Positions 25,166 to 33,879 of a stretch of 57,211 nucleotides of DNA are shown here, piece after piece. A program made the translations under genes and the position numbers. The notes below the pieces were generated by a model that worked only from the letters and a program-made list of their open reading frames with translations, was not told the DNA's origin and made no database searches. Position 1 is the first letter of the stretch; each line of letters begins with the position of its first letter. Location: contig SCRE01000013.1 of assembly GCA_004297935.1 (NCBI GenBank), positions 1 through 57,211 of the forward strand. Reading direction: 5' to 3'. Source of the DNA: Microbacteriaceae bacterium. GTDB lineage: Bacteria > Actinomycetota > Actinomycetes > Actinomycetales > Microbacteriaceae.

Positions 25166-25414
25166 ATGTTCGCCGGTCTCACAGGATGGCACCTCCTCAT
25201 CATCCTTGCCGTGATCTTGTTGTTGTTCGGCGCAACGAAGCTGCCCGCTCTTTCGAAGAGTGTCGGTCAATCGATGCGCATCTTCAAGAACGAGGTCAAG
25301 ACGATGAAGGAGGAAGACGTGAAGGGTGCGTCCGTCAGCAAGGATGCTGATGCTCTCGACGCTGACTCCCACAAGGCAAGCACGACGGATTCGTCCTCTC
25401 AAACCAAGCCGTAA
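25166..25414 (+). CDS. tatA: Sec-independent translocase subunit TatA
   Basis: 82 aa. A single membrane helix (LTGWHLLIILAVILLLFGATKLPAL) with the FGA-KLP hinge is followed by an amphipathic helix and an acidic tail: the TatA pattern. TatA forms the variable pore through which folded proteins cross the membrane. The start ATG has AAAGGACG upstream. tatC follows after five bases. No tatB is seen in this operon, as in other actinobacteria. Confidence 0.96.
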   Translation: MFAGLTGWHLLIILAVILLLFGATKLPALSKSVGQSMRIFKNEVKTMKEEDVKGASVSKDADALDADSHKASTTDSSSQTKP

Positions 25415-25419
25415 GCAGA

Positions 25420-26214
25420 ATGAGCACCGCTACACGGCCCAAGCGGAGCAGAAATCGCGAGGGCCGGATGTCGCTGGGCCAGCATCTCGTCGAGTTGCGC
25501 AAGCGACTGTTTCGAATCGCCTTGGGCGTCGTGCTCGGTGCCGTCGCCGGCTGGTTCCTGTACGACTTCGTCTGGGGTGCGATGAGCGCACCGGTGAAGG
25601 TGCTGGCGGCGGCTTCGAACGTCCACATCAACTACACGAATGTGACGGCCGCATTCGATCTGCGCATGCAGGTTGCGATCTACACCGGGATCGTCATCTC
25701 ATCGCCGGTGTGGTTGTATCAGATTTTCGCGTTCCTGGTGCCGGGGCTAACCGGCAAGGAGAAGCGTTACACGTTCGGCTTCTTCTTCACCGCGATCCCG
25801 CTGTTCATCGCCGGCTGCGCGGCCGGCTGGTACGTGTTGCCGCACATCGTGACGCTGCTGACGAGTTTCGCGCCCAAGGGCGATGCCACCCTGTTGACCG
25901 CCGGCGACTACTTCTCGTTCGTACTCAAGCTGATCGTGGCGACCGGGATCGCCTTCGTGCTGCCGGTGTTCCTGGTGTTGCTCAACTTCATGGGGATCCT
26001 CTCGGCGCGGGGAATCCTCAAGGCGTGGCGGATCGCACTGGTCGTGATCCTGTTGTTCACCGCGATCGCAACCCCGTCTGCCGATGTCGTCTCGATGTTC
26101 ATGCTGGCCATTCCGCTGGTGTTCTTGTACTTCGCCTCGGCAGGCGTGGCAGCCATCCACGACCGGCGCGCGGCGAAGGTCGCCGCGCGCATCGAAGAAG
26201 ACCTCGCCATCTAG
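25420..26214 (+). CDS. tatC: Sec-independent translocase subunit TatC
   Basis: 264 aa with six predicted membrane helices. The cytosolic N-terminus carries GRMSLGQHLVELRKRLFRIALG, the conserved twin-arginine-binding region, and PGLTGKEKRYTFGF matches the second conserved loop. TatC is the receptor for twin-arginine signal peptides; a Rieske protein such as QcrA at the right end of the window is a typical Tat client in this phylum. The stop codon is duplicated by a 16-bp tandem repeat. Confidence 0.97.
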   Translation: MSTATRPKRSRNREGRMSLGQHLVELRKRLFRIALGVVLGAVAGWFLYDFVWGAMSAPVKVLAAASNVHINYTNVTAAFDLRMQVAIYTGIVISSPVWLYQIFAFLVPGLTGKEKRYTFGFFFTAIPLFIAGCAAGWYVLPHIVTLLTSFAPKGDATLLTAGDYFSFVLKLIVATGIAFVLPVFLVLLNFMGILSARGILKAWRIALVVILLFTAIATPSADVVSMFMLAIPLVFLYFASAGVAAIHDRRAAKVAARIEEDLAI

Positions 26215-26241
26215 TGCGGCCGAAGTCTAGTGTGGCCGAGA
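26210..26241. repeat. 16-bp tandem duplication of the tatC stop region
   Basis: TCTAGTGCGGCCGAAG (26210-26225), containing the TAG stop of tatC, is followed by TCTAGTGTGGCCGAGA (26226-26241) and then by a more degenerate third copy. Confidence 0.7.
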
Positions 26242-26269
26242 CAGTGCCGGCTGAGACGGTGGTGAGCGG

Positions 26270-28699
26270 GTGAGTGCGGAGCCGACGCCGGCCTCCCGGT
26301 ATGCAGCCTCACGGATGCACGCGCGCTCGCCGCGGTTGGATGACTTCCGCGGTGCGCTGAGCTTCGAACTCGATCCGTTTCAGCGCGAGGCGTGTGCCGT
26401 TCTGGAAAGCGGCCGCAGTGTTCTCGTCGCCGCGCCTACGGGTGCCGGCAAGACCGTGGTCGCCGAGTTCGCCGTCTTCCTCGCTCTGCAGCAGGCCGCC
26501 GCAAAGGTCTTCTACACCGCACCGATGAAGGCGCTCAGCAATCAGAAGTATCAGGAATTCGTAACGGAGTACGGGCCCGACCAGATCGGGTTGCTGACCG
26601 GGGATACGAACATCAACCCGCACGCCCGCATCGTCGTGATGACGACCGAGGTGCTGCGCAACATGCTGTACGCCGATTCAAACCTGTTGGCCGAGCTGTC
26701 CTATGTCGTGATGGACGAGGTGCACTATCTTGCCGACCGCTTCCGCGGTGCCGTGTGGGAAGAGGTCATCATCCACCTGCCACAGGCCGTTCGGCTCGTC
26801 TCGCTCAGCGCGACAGTCTCGAATGCGGAGGAGTTCGGCGACTGGCTGCAGGCGGTGCGCGGTGACACGGAGGTCATCGTCTCCGAGGAACGGCCTGTGC
26901 CGCTCGAGCAGCATGTCCTGATGCGCTCCAAGCTGATCGATCTGTTCGATTCGTCCGGCCTGGCCGCCACCAATCGGGTCAACCCAGAGCTCGTGCAAAT
27001 GGCGCGTTACGGCGGGCGCACGCTCGGTTCGCGCCAGTTGAAAGACGTTGGCCGACGCCACTCGAGAGGAGGGCGACGCGAAAGCTTCCGGCTCGATCGA
27101 GCCGATGTCGTGACGATGCTCCGGGAACGCAATCTCACGCCAGCCATCTTCTTCGTGTTCAGCCGGATCGGATGCGATCAGGCCGTCAAGCAGGTGCTGC
27201 GCGCCGGCATCCGACTTACCGAAGCAGATGAGCGCGACGAGATCCAGGCGATCGTCGACGATCGCTGCAGAACACTGCGAGACGAAGATCTCGCCGTACT
27301 CGGGTATTGGGAGTGGCTCGAGGGCTTGAAACGCGGTGTCGCCGCCCACCACGCCGGCATGCTGCCCGCGTTCAAGGAGGTCGTCGAGGAGCTGTTTCAA
27401 AAGAAACTGGTGAAGGCTGTGTTCGCCACCGAGACGCTCGCGCTCGGCATCAACATGCCCGCGCGCACCGTCGTACTGGAGAAATTGGAGAAATTCAACG
27501 GCGAATCGCGAGTGCCGATCACACCGGGGGAGTACACCCAGCTCACCGGTCGCGCCGGACGTCGGGGCATCGACGTCGAAGGCCACTCTGTCATCCAATG
27601 GCAGGACGGCCTGGATCCGCAGGCGGTCGCGTCGCTCGCCTCCCGCCGCAGCTACCCATTGAATTCGAGTTTTCGCCCGACGTACAACATGGCAGCGAAT
27701 CTGATCGACCAGTTCGGGCGGGAGCGCGCGCGCGAAATCCTCGAGTCCTCCTTCGCTCAATTCCAGGCGGACCGCGCCGTCGTCGACCTTGCTCGAACGG
27801 TGCGCCAGCAAGAAGAATCGCTGGCCGGCTATGCGAAGTCGATGCAGTGCCACCTCGGCGATTTCACCGAGTATGCGGGAATCCGACGCGAATTGAGCGA
27901 TCTGGAACGACAAAGCTCCCGTGTCGAACACCAGAGCAGATCTGAGCGGGAGAGGCGGCAGTCTCGCCTCGCCGCCCTGCGCAGGCGGCTGAAGTCGCAT
28001 CCGTGCAACGGGTGTGCCGATCGCGAAAAGCATGCTCGATGGGCGGAGCGGTGGTGGCGCCTCCGACGCGACACCGATGCCCTCAGCCGACAAATCCGCT
28101 CGCGCACCGGTGCCGTCGCACGGGTCTTCGACCGGGTGACCGACGTGCTGCTCGACCGCGGCTATCTCGTCGACACAGCCGGTGTCATGAGCTTGACTCC
28201 GCACGGGCACACGCTCAAGCGCATCTACGGCGAACGCGATCTGCTCGTGGCCGAGTGTTTGCGTCGAGCGACCTGGCGGCATCTGGACGCGCCGAGTCTT
28301 GCCGCAATGACCTCGGCACTCGTCTATGAGCCCAGACGGGACGAGGCGGATGCCGCCGAGCGTTACCTTCCGCGCGGCCTGTTCCGTCCGGCGCTCGAGA
28401 AGACGCAGGAGCTCTGGGCGCGCCTGGACGACCTGGAGCGCGCGAACAAACTGCCCGGCAGCGAGCCTCTGGCGACCGGGCTGTGTCTGCCGATGCATGC
28501 GTGGGCTTCGGGCGGCGGCCTCGATGCGGTGCTGCGAGACGCCGACATGGCCGCCGGCGATTTCGTGCGCTGGACCAAACAAACCATCGACCTGCTCGAC
28601 CAGATCTCCGTCGTCGCAGTCGGATCGGTATCGCACACCGCCCGCGCCGCGCTCGAGTCGATCCATCGGGGCATCGTGGCATATTCCTCCGTTGCTTGA
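26270..28699 (+). CDS. helY: Ski2-like DEAD/DEAH RNA helicase HelY
   Basis: 809 aa. Motif I is AAPTGAGKTVVAEF, motif II MDEVHYLADRF, motif III SLSATVSNAEEF, motif VI QLTGRAGRRG, the set for Ski2/Mtr4-type helicases. The C-terminal half matches the rRNA-processing arch and DSHCT (C-terminal) regions, including a CNGCADREKH cysteine pair. The role is probably 3'-5' unwinding of structured RNA. The order tatA-tatC-helY is that of M. tuberculosis (Rv2094c-Rv2092c). GTG start at 26270. Confidence 0.93.
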   Translation: MSAEPTPASRYAASRMHARSPRLDDFRGALSFELDPFQREACAVLESGRSVLVAAPTGAGKTVVAEFAVFLALQQAAAKVFYTAPMKALSNQKYQEFVTEYGPDQIGLLTGDTNINPHARIVVMTTEVLRNMLYADSNLLAELSYVVMDEVHYLADRFRGAVWEEVIIHLPQAVRLVSLSATVSNAEEFGDWLQAVRGDTEVIVSEERPVPLEQHVLMRSKLIDLFDSSGLAATNRVNPELVQMARYGGRTLGSRQLKDVGRRHSRGGRRESFRLDRADVVTMLRERNLTPAIFFVFSRIGCDQAVKQVLRAGIRLTEADERDEIQAIVDDRCRTLRDEDLAVLGYWEWLEGLKRGVAAHHAGMLPAFKEVVEELFQKKLVKAVFATETLALGINMPARTVVLEKLEKFNGESRVPITPGEYTQLTGRAGRRGIDVEGHSVIQWQDGLDPQAVASLASRRSYPLNSSFRPTYNMAANLIDQFGRERAREILESSFAQFQADRAVVDLARTVRQQEESLAGYAKSMQCHLGDFTEYAGIRRELSDLERQSSRVEHQSRSERERRQSRLAALRRRLKSHPCNGCADREKHARWAERWWRLRRDTDALSRQIRSRTGAVARVFDRVTDVLLDRGYLVDTAGVMSLTPHGHTLKRIYGERDLLVAECLRRATWRHLDAPSLAAMTSALVYEPRRDEADAAERYLPRGLFRPALEKTQELWARLDDLERANKLPGSEPLATGLCLPMHAWASGGGLDAVLRDADMAAGDFVRWTKQTIDLLDQISVVAVGSVSHTARAALESIHRGIVAYSSVA

Positions 28700-28731
28700 G
28701 CGATTCGAAGGCATCCCATATCGCGATCGCC

Positions 28732-28737
28732 TAAGCT
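28732..28737 (+). promoter_or_regulatory. -10 element (TAAGCT) of lnt
   Basis: TAAGCT with eight bases to the GTG at 28746; probable leaderless start. Confidence 0.55.
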
Positions 28738-28745
28738 CTGACACC

Positions 28746-30302
28746 GTGACCCCTGCACGCCGCGCCCTGCTGCCGACGTGGCTCGCGATCATCGCCTCCA
28801 TCGTCGCGGCGCCCATGCTGGATGCGGGTTTTCCCGATCAGGATGCCTGGCCCCTCACGTTCGTCGGCGTCGCCCTGGTGTTGATCGCGCTGATCGGCCG
28901 GCGGGCAGGGGCAGCGTTGGCGATCGGCATCATCACCGGTGTGGGGTTCTCCCTCATCCATGTGTCATGGACGGCGCTCTACCTCGGGCCCCTTCCGTGG
29001 ATCGCCCTGGCGGTGCTTGAGGGTCTGTTCTTCATGGTCGGCAGTCTCACGATCGCGCTGGCCTACCGCTGGGTACCGGGCGCGTGGCCGTCGACGCTCG
29101 GCCGGCTCGGCCTGCTGCCGGTTGTCGTCGCCGGCCTGTGGACGGCTCGCGAGGCGATCGCCAGTGTGTGGCCATATGGCGGTTTCCCCTGGGGTCGTCT
29201 CGCGCTCTCGCAGTCGGAAAGTCCGCTTGCGCCGCTGGTCGCCTGGCTCGGCGTTTCTGGGCTCAGTTTCGTGATGGTCTGGCTGGTCGCATTCATCGTC
29301 GCGTGCGCTGTCGAAGTCCGTACCGCCGAAGCAGGAGCGGCTCGCGGCCGCAGGAGCGTGCTGGTACTCGGTGCGATCGCCGTGGTGCTGGCGATTCCGG
29401 CCTGGCCCGCGACGACATCCGGCACCATTGCCGTCGGTGCTGTGCAGGGCAACGGCCCCGCCGGCTACTTCCAGGATGCCGCCCCCGGCGAGGTGATGAA
29501 TGCGCAGACCAGTGCGACGATCCCGTTGATCGGAAAACGCCTGGACCTGGTGGTCTGGCCGGAAGGAGCGGCCGATGTGGACCCCACCCGTGACGCCGCA
29601 TCCGCACGGGTGTTGAACGAACTGAGCACGCAGCTGAAGGCACCGATGATCGTCGGGACGATCACGCATCGAGGCGGCAAATACTTCAACTCGTCGCTGC
29701 TCTGGAAGGCAGGCAAGGGCGCCGTCGCGATCTACGACAAGAAACACCCGGTGCCGTTCGGGGAGTATGTGCCGGATCGCGCCTTCTGGGAGCCGTTCGC
29801 GCCGAGTCTGATCGGCCTGATCCAGCGCGACTACACGCCCGGCACGCGGAGCAACGTGTTCGACGTCAACGGCATCAAGGCGGGCATTTCGATCTGTTTC
29901 GACATCGCGGACGACCAGCTCACGACGGAGATGATGGACGGGGGAGCGCAGCTCATCCTGGCGCAAACGAACAACGCCGACTTCGGCACCACGAAGGAGA
30001 ACGTGCAACAGCTGGCGATCGCGCGGCTTCGTGCGATCGAAACCGGGCGATCGCTCGTGAACATCTCCACCGTCGGAACCAGCCAGATCATCTCTCCGAC
30101 CGGGGCGACGATCGCACAGATCCCGGCGTACAAACCCGGAGCGATGGCTACGGCCGTGCCGCTCGGCACCACCACGACCCCGGCCGTGCTGCTCAGCCGT
30201 GGCATCGAGTGGCTCGTGAGCGGGCTCGGACTGGCCGGTCTCATCCTTGCGGCAGCGGCACGTCGTACGCGGCCGAGACGGCCGAGGAGATCAGATGGCT
30301 GA
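28746..30302 (+). CDS. lnt: Apolipoprotein N-acyltransferase Lnt
   Basis: 518 aa. About six to seven membrane helices precede a nitrilase-like domain with the catalytic triad Glu (VVWPEGAADVD), Lys (YDKKHPVPFGEYVP) and Cys (AGISICFDIAD). It N-acylates the terminal Cys of lipoproteins at the membrane. In M. tuberculosis Lnt and the mannosyltransferase are one fused protein (Ppm1, Rv2051c); here they are separate genes with an eight-base overlap. The lipoprotein at 21832-22740 is a possible substrate. Confidence 0.95.
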   Translation: MTPARRALLPTWLAIIASIVAAPMLDAGFPDQDAWPLTFVGVALVLIALIGRRAGAALAIGIITGVGFSLIHVSWTALYLGPLPWIALAVLEGLFFMVGSLTIALAYRWVPGAWPSTLGRLGLLPVVVAGLWTAREAIASVWPYGGFPWGRLALSQSESPLAPLVAWLGVSGLSFVMVWLVAFIVACAVEVRTAEAGAARGRRSVLVLGAIAVVLAIPAWPATTSGTIAVGAVQGNGPAGYFQDAAPGEVMNAQTSATIPLIGKRLDLVVWPEGAADVDPTRDAASARVLNELSTQLKAPMIVGTITHRGGKYFNSSLLWKAGKGAVAIYDKKHPVPFGEYVPDRAFWEPFAPSLIGLIQRDYTPGTRSNVFDVNGIKAGISICFDIADDQLTTEMMDGGAQLILAQTNNADFGTTKENVQQLAIARLRAIETGRSLVNISTVGTSQIISPTGATIAQIPAYKPGAMATAVPLGTTTTPAVLLSRGIEWLVSGLGLAGLILAAAARRTRPRRPRRSDG

Positions 30303-31053
30303 CACCCTCGTGATCGTGCCCACCTATGACGAGCGCGCAAGCCTCGAGTCGATCATCACCCGGATCCGCGGTGCTGTCCCGAGCGCCGACGTGTTGGTCG
30401 TCGACGACGGCAGCCCCGACGGAACGGGCGAGCTCGCCGAGCGGCTCGCCGCGGCCGATGCGCGCATCCGGGTCATGCACCGTACCGGCAAGTGCGGCCT
30501 TGGACGAGCGTACTTGGCCGGCTTCGCATACGCGCTGGACAACGGTTACGCCTTCATCGCGCAGATCGATGCTGACGGCTCGCACGATCCCGCTGAACTC
30601 GCGGCGATGGTGCAACGGGCCAGGGACGGCGCAGACCTGGTCATCGGCTCCCGGTGGGTGCCGGGTGGCAGTGTGCGCCATTGGCCGTGGTATCGACAGG
30701 CGATCTCGCGAGCAGGCAATCGGTATTCACGCATCGCACTGCGTTCGCACATCCGCGACATCACCGCAGGATTCCGCGTATTCCGCGCGAGCGCCCTCCG
30801 TGGCCTCGACCTCGACGGCGTCTCATCGCAGGGCTACTGCTTCCAGGTCGAGATGGCGTGGCGCACCGAGCGCTCGGGGTTGCGGGTGGTGGAGCTCCCC
30901 ATCGTGTTCGTCGAACGCACACAGGGGGCCTCGAAGATGCACATCGGCATCGTGGTCGAGGCCCTGTTCCGGGTCACCGGATGGGGCATCGCCGATCGTC
31001 TCGGGGCGGGCAACCCGGCGCAGGCAGCGAAGAAACGCCCGACTCTCGACTAA
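30295..31053 (+). CDS. ppm1: Polyprenol-monophosphomannose synthase (Ppm1 catalytic part)
   Basis: 252 aa GT-A glycosyltransferase of family 2. VIVPTYDERASLESII and VLVVDDGSPDGTG mark the nucleotide-sugar site, and QIDADGSHDP contains the catalytic DAD motif. It moves mannose from GDP-mannose to polyprenyl phosphate, the donor for lipoglycans and protein mannosylation. There is no C-terminal membrane segment, so membrane association may come through Lnt, whose gene it overlaps. Its stop overlaps the convergent rbpA stop by four bases. Confidence 0.94.
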   Translation: MADTLVIVPTYDERASLESIITRIRGAVPSADVLVVDDGSPDGTGELAERLAAADARIRVMHRTGKCGLGRAYLAGFAYALDNGYAFIAQIDADGSHDPAELAAMVQRARDGADLVIGSRWVPGGSVRHWPWYRQAISRAGNRYSRIALRSHIRDITAGFRVFRASALRGLDLDGVSSQGYCFQVEMAWRTERSGLRVVELPIVFVERTQGASKMHIGIVVEALFRVTGWGIADRLGAGNPAQAAKKRPTLD

Positions 31054-31415
31054 GCGCCCACCTTGCGTTCGCCGCGGCGGGCACGCAGATAGGTCAGTCG
31101 TTCTTCGAGCAGATCCTCGAGTTCGGCACGAGTGCGGCGCTCCAGCAGCATGTCCCAATGGCTTCGCGGAGGCTTTGCGTCACTTCGATCGATCTCGACC
31201 GGTTCGTCGTCGACGAGGAGCGTCGCCGCGTGACCGCAGGTCTTGCACTCCCAGGTCTCCGGGGCTTCGGCTTCCGCTGAAAAGACGACCTCGGTCGTCC
31301 GACCGCATTCTGAACAGAGGTAAGTGTATTGGGCGCGTGGGGAGAAGGTCACTCCCTCCTCGGATTGGAGGCTCTGGGATCCCAGCCTCATTCCGCGCAA
31401 ACTGCGATCTGCCAT
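31050..31415 (-). CDS. rbpA: RNA polymerase-binding protein RbpA
   Basis: 121 aa. RbpA binds the principal sigma factor and RNA polymerase, stabilises open complexes and contributes to rifampicin tolerance in actinobacteria. The N-terminal tail MADRSLRGMRLGSQSLQSE, the core YLCSECGRTTEVVFSAEAE ... WECKTCG and the sigma-interaction helix (RSHWDMLLERRTRAELEDLLEERL) are all present; this version has two CxxC pairs. Start at 31415 because GAAGGAG precedes it; a frame extension upstream is not conserved. A possible SigR/SigH-type promoter lies 40-60 bases upstream. Convergent with ppm1, the conserved order. Confidence 0.97.
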   Translation of the reverse strand: MADRSLRGMRLGSQSLQSEEGVTFSPRAQYTYLCSECGRTTEVVFSAEAEAPETWECKTCGHAATLLVDDEPVEIDRSDAKPPRSHWDMLLERRTRAELEDLLEERLTYLRARRGERKVGA

Positions 31416-31452
31416 TGTCGGGTCTCCTTCACGCGATGCATGCACTGTTATA

Positions 31453-31479
31453 AACCGTCAAGCTGGGCATTCTCTTTCC
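31453..31479 (-). promoter_or_regulatory. Candidate SigR/SigH-type promoter of rbpA
   Basis: On the minus strand GGAAA (31479-31475), 19 bases, then GTT (31455-31453), about 38 bases before the rbpA ATG. The thiol-stress sigma consensus is GGAAT-N18/19-GTT, so one base deviates. rbpA is a SigR target in Streptomyces. A TATAAC on the same strand (31452-31447) is an alternative -10 for the housekeeping sigma. Confidence 0.35.
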
Positions 31480-31505
31480 GTATTCGCTTTTCTTTCAGTG
31501 GCCTC

Positions 31506-32264
31506 TCAGGAATCGGCCGCGATCACCTCGAAAGCAAGGTCGCAGCGGTCGGTGATGATGCCGTCGACTCCCAATCGCAGCAACCGTTGCATGTCGCTCG
31601 GATCGTTGACGGTCCAGACGTGCACCTCAAGCCCGGCCGCGTGCCAGGCGCTCACGGACTGCGCGGTCACCAGCCGGAAGGGCCCGTAGCGTTCCGGAAT
31701 CTGCAGGGCGTCGATGGCACGGGCGACGAGGCGGACGAGGGGAGTGAAGCGCAGCCGTGCGCCGAGCACGGCCCACAGCACCTGAATGGAAGACGCGGAT
31801 GTTGCCACCCCTGGCAGCAGTGCGACCGTCCGGGTACGACGGCGGTTGGAGAACGATGTCACCAGCACCCGGTCTGTCGCACCGGCCGCGAGAATCGCTC
31901 GTGCGGTCGGCTCAACGGCTCGCGGCGACTTGACGTCCACGTTGAAGGATGCGTGCGGGAACTCGGTCAGGACATCGGTCAGCGACGCGAAGCCCTGGCC
32001 GCCGCCCAGGTCGACCGAGCGCAGTTGCGCCATGGTGAGCCGCTCGACGCTGGACGCTCGACCTGCGATCCGCGTGAGGTCCGGATCGTGGCTGATGACG
32101 GCGACACTGTCAGCGGAGGCGTGCACATCCGTTTCCAGGTGCGTCGCGCCGGCGCCGAGCGCAGCCCGGAACGCGGGCGGCGTGTTCTCGGGCACACCGA
32201 TCGCGAGGCCCCTGTGGGCGAAAATGCGAGGTGGCCGCGTCGCGAAGTACGCTCCGTCACGCAC
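31506..32264 (-). CDS. Glycerophosphodiester phosphodiesterase
   Basis: 252 aa GDPD-family TIM barrel. The catalytic pair is in FAHRGLAIGVPENT (His-Arg and Glu-Asn) and ETDVHASADSVAVISHDPDL (metal-binding Glu/Asp and general His). It hydrolyses glycerophosphodiesters to glycerol-3-phosphate and an alcohol. No signal peptide, so a cytosolic enzyme. GTG start at 32264, 14 bases after the SPFH gene stop; no clear ribosome binding site, so it may be translated by coupling. Same-strand operon with nfeD and the SPFH gene. Confidence 0.93.
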   Translation of the reverse strand: MRDGAYFATRPPRIFAHRGLAIGVPENTPPAFRAALGAGATHLETDVHASADSVAVISHDPDLTRIAGRASSVERLTMAQLRSVDLGGGQGFASLTDVLTEFPHASFNVDVKSPRAVEPTARAILAAGATDRVLVTSFSNRRRTRTVALLPGVATSASSIQVLWAVLGARLRFTPLVRLVARAIDALQIPERYGPFRLVTAQSVSAWHAAGLEVHVWTVNDPSDMQRLLRLGVDGIITDRCDLAFEVIAADS

Positions 32265-32278
32265 CGGATCGTCCCGGC

Positions 32279-33238
32279 CTAGTCGAGCGTCTCCGCGGCA
32301 GGGGCAGGCGGTGCCGGCGGCGTCTGCAGTCCACCCGGCAGCCCGCCCGGCACGAACGCCTTGCCGATGCCCTTCAGCGCCTCCGTGAGTTCGCTCGGAA
32401 TGACCCAGAGCGTGTTCGAGGTGCCCTCCGCCAATTTCGGCAGGGTGAGCAGGTATTGGTAGGCGAGCAGCTTGGGGTCCGCGTCGCCGGCGTGGATGGC
32501 GCCGAAGACGGTCGTGATCGCCTTCGCTTCACCCTCCGCCCGGAGGACGGCGGCCTTCGCGTCGCCCTCGGCCTTCAGGATCGCCGCCTGCCGCATGCCT
32601 TCTGCGTTCAGGATCTCCGACTGCTTCGTTCCCTCTGCGGTCAGGATGACGGCACGTCGGTCACGCTCGGCGCGCATCTGCTTCTCCATCGAGTCCTGGA
32701 TCGAGAGAGGTGGATCGATGGCCTTCAGCTCGACACGACCGACACGGATGCCCCACTTGCCGGTCGCTTCGTCCAGCACGATGCGCAGTTGCCCGTTGAT
32801 CTCGTCGCGGCTGGTCAGCGCCTGTTCCAGGTTCAACCCGCCGACCACGTTGCGCAGCGTGGTCGTCGTGAGCTGCTCGACCGCGCCGAGATAGTTGGCG
32901 ATCTCGTACGTCGCGGCACGCGCATCCGTCACCTGAAAATAGACGACCGTGTCGATCGAGACGACGAGGTTGTCCTCGGTGATCACCGGCTGCGGCGGAA
33001 AGGAGACGACCTGCTCACGCATGTCGATCAGCGGGCGTACCCGGTCGATGAACGGCACCACCACGTTCAGCCCGGGCAGCAGGGTCTTATGATATTTGCC
33101 GAGCCGCTCGACGACTCCGGCCGTCGCCTGCGGCACGATGCGGATCGCCCGAAACAGGGTGACGAGCACAAAGATGACAATGACCGCGACGATCACGAAG
33201 ACGATGATCTGCACGACCAACTGGGTTCCGCTACTCAC
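32279..33238 (-). CDS. SPFH/stomatin-like membrane protein (QmcA type)
   Basis: 319 aa. An N-terminal membrane anchor (VVQIIVFVIVAVIVIFVLVTLF) is followed by the band-7/SPFH domain (GVVERLGKYHKTLLPGLNVVVPFIDRV) and an Ala/Glu/Lys coiled coil (about residues 190-250) typical of stomatins. These form oligomers that organise membrane microdomains and associate with NfeD proteins and proteases. It overlaps the upstream nfeD gene by four bases, the standard nfeD-stomatin pair. Confidence 0.94.
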   Translation of the reverse strand: MSSGTQLVVQIIVFVIVAVIVIFVLVTLFRAIRIVPQATAGVVERLGKYHKTLLPGLNVVVPFIDRVRPLIDMREQVVSFPPQPVITEDNLVVSIDTVVYFQVTDARAATYEIANYLGAVEQLTTTTLRNVVGGLNLEQALTSRDEINGQLRIVLDEATGKWGIRVGRVELKAIDPPLSIQDSMEKQMRAERDRRAVILTAEGTKQSEILNAEGMRQAAILKAEGDAKAAVLRAEGEAKAITTVFGAIHAGDADPKLLAYQYLLTLPKLAEGTSNTLWVIPSELTEALKGIGKAFVPGGLPGGLQTPPAPPAPAAETLD

Positions 33239-33705
33239 GCTGCGTTCCTTTCAGCAGGGACGACGACGGCCGTCGACCCTTCGATAGCCGAGACGAGCAC
33301 TCGCTCGCCCGGTTGCAAATCTCGTTTCGGAGCATTCGCCGCGACCCGAGCCGTCCAGGTTTCGCCGTTGGCCAGTTTGACCTGCCCACCGGTCGACGTC
33401 ATCGTCACCACCACGACGCCCTGAATTCCGATCAGCGCGTCTACGTTGCTCTTGGCCGGGTCCGCACCTCGTTTGAGCACGCGGAGCAGGGGAGGCCTGA
33501 TCGCAAGCAGCAGGAAAACAGACAGCGCGGCCGCGATGAGCAATTGCCCCCACCACACCACACCGAACAGCCCGGACACCAACCCGCCGAGGCTGCCGAT
33601 GGCGATCATGAGAAAGGTGAACTCGAGCGTGAGCATCTCGACGGTGATGAAGATCAAGATCAACACGAGCCAAACTATCCATGCAAAGGATGTGATCTCG
33701 CCCAT
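33235..33705 (-). CDS. NfeD-family membrane protein (short form)
   Basis: 156 aa. Two to three membrane helices (WIVWLVLILIFITVEMLTLEF; LLIAAALSVFLLLAI) precede a C-terminal OB fold (IGIQGVVVVTMTSTGGQVKLANGETWTARV). This is the short NfeD1b type without the N-terminal serine protease, which partners stomatin-like proteins. First gene of the operon that continues into the SPFH and glycerophosphodiesterase genes. A purine-rich site (GGGAGAGGGG) is upstream of its ATG. Confidence 0.92.
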   Translation of the reverse strand: MGEITSFAWIVWLVLILIFITVEMLTLEFTFLMIAIGSLGGLVSGLFGVVWWGQLLIAAALSVFLLLAIRPPLLRVLKRGADPAKSNVDALIGIQGVVVVTMTSTGGQVKLANGETWTARVAANAPKRDLQPGERVLVSAIEGSTAVVVPAERNAA

Positions 33706-33851
33706 CGAACGTGCGCCCCTCTCCCTGGTCCGGCCCCCTGGTCCGGTCCCTCGGCCTAGCTCTGACCGTAGCAGTTCGCGTGACGGCCATGGAGTTGATC
33801 TTGGTAGTCTCTTCCCAACCGTGTCATGTTCCAGGCGCGCGTCAGCACCAA

Positions 33852-33879
33852 GGAGTCAAAGCAGTGGAGTCAAAGCAGT
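33852..33879. repeat. Perfect 14-bp duplication of an RBS/start region
   Basis: GGAGTCAAAGCAGT at 33852-33865 is exactly repeated at 33866-33879. Each copy supplies a GGAG and a GTG. The first GTG (33864) opens a five-codon frame that ends at TGA; the second GTG (33878) starts the SDR gene. The duplication thus moved or doubled the translation initiation site. Confidence 0.85.

Noticed and set aside
26678-28816. 712-codon open frame on the minus strand
   Set aside because: Antisense to helY, whose helicase motifs are complete; no ribosome binding site or recognisable domain.
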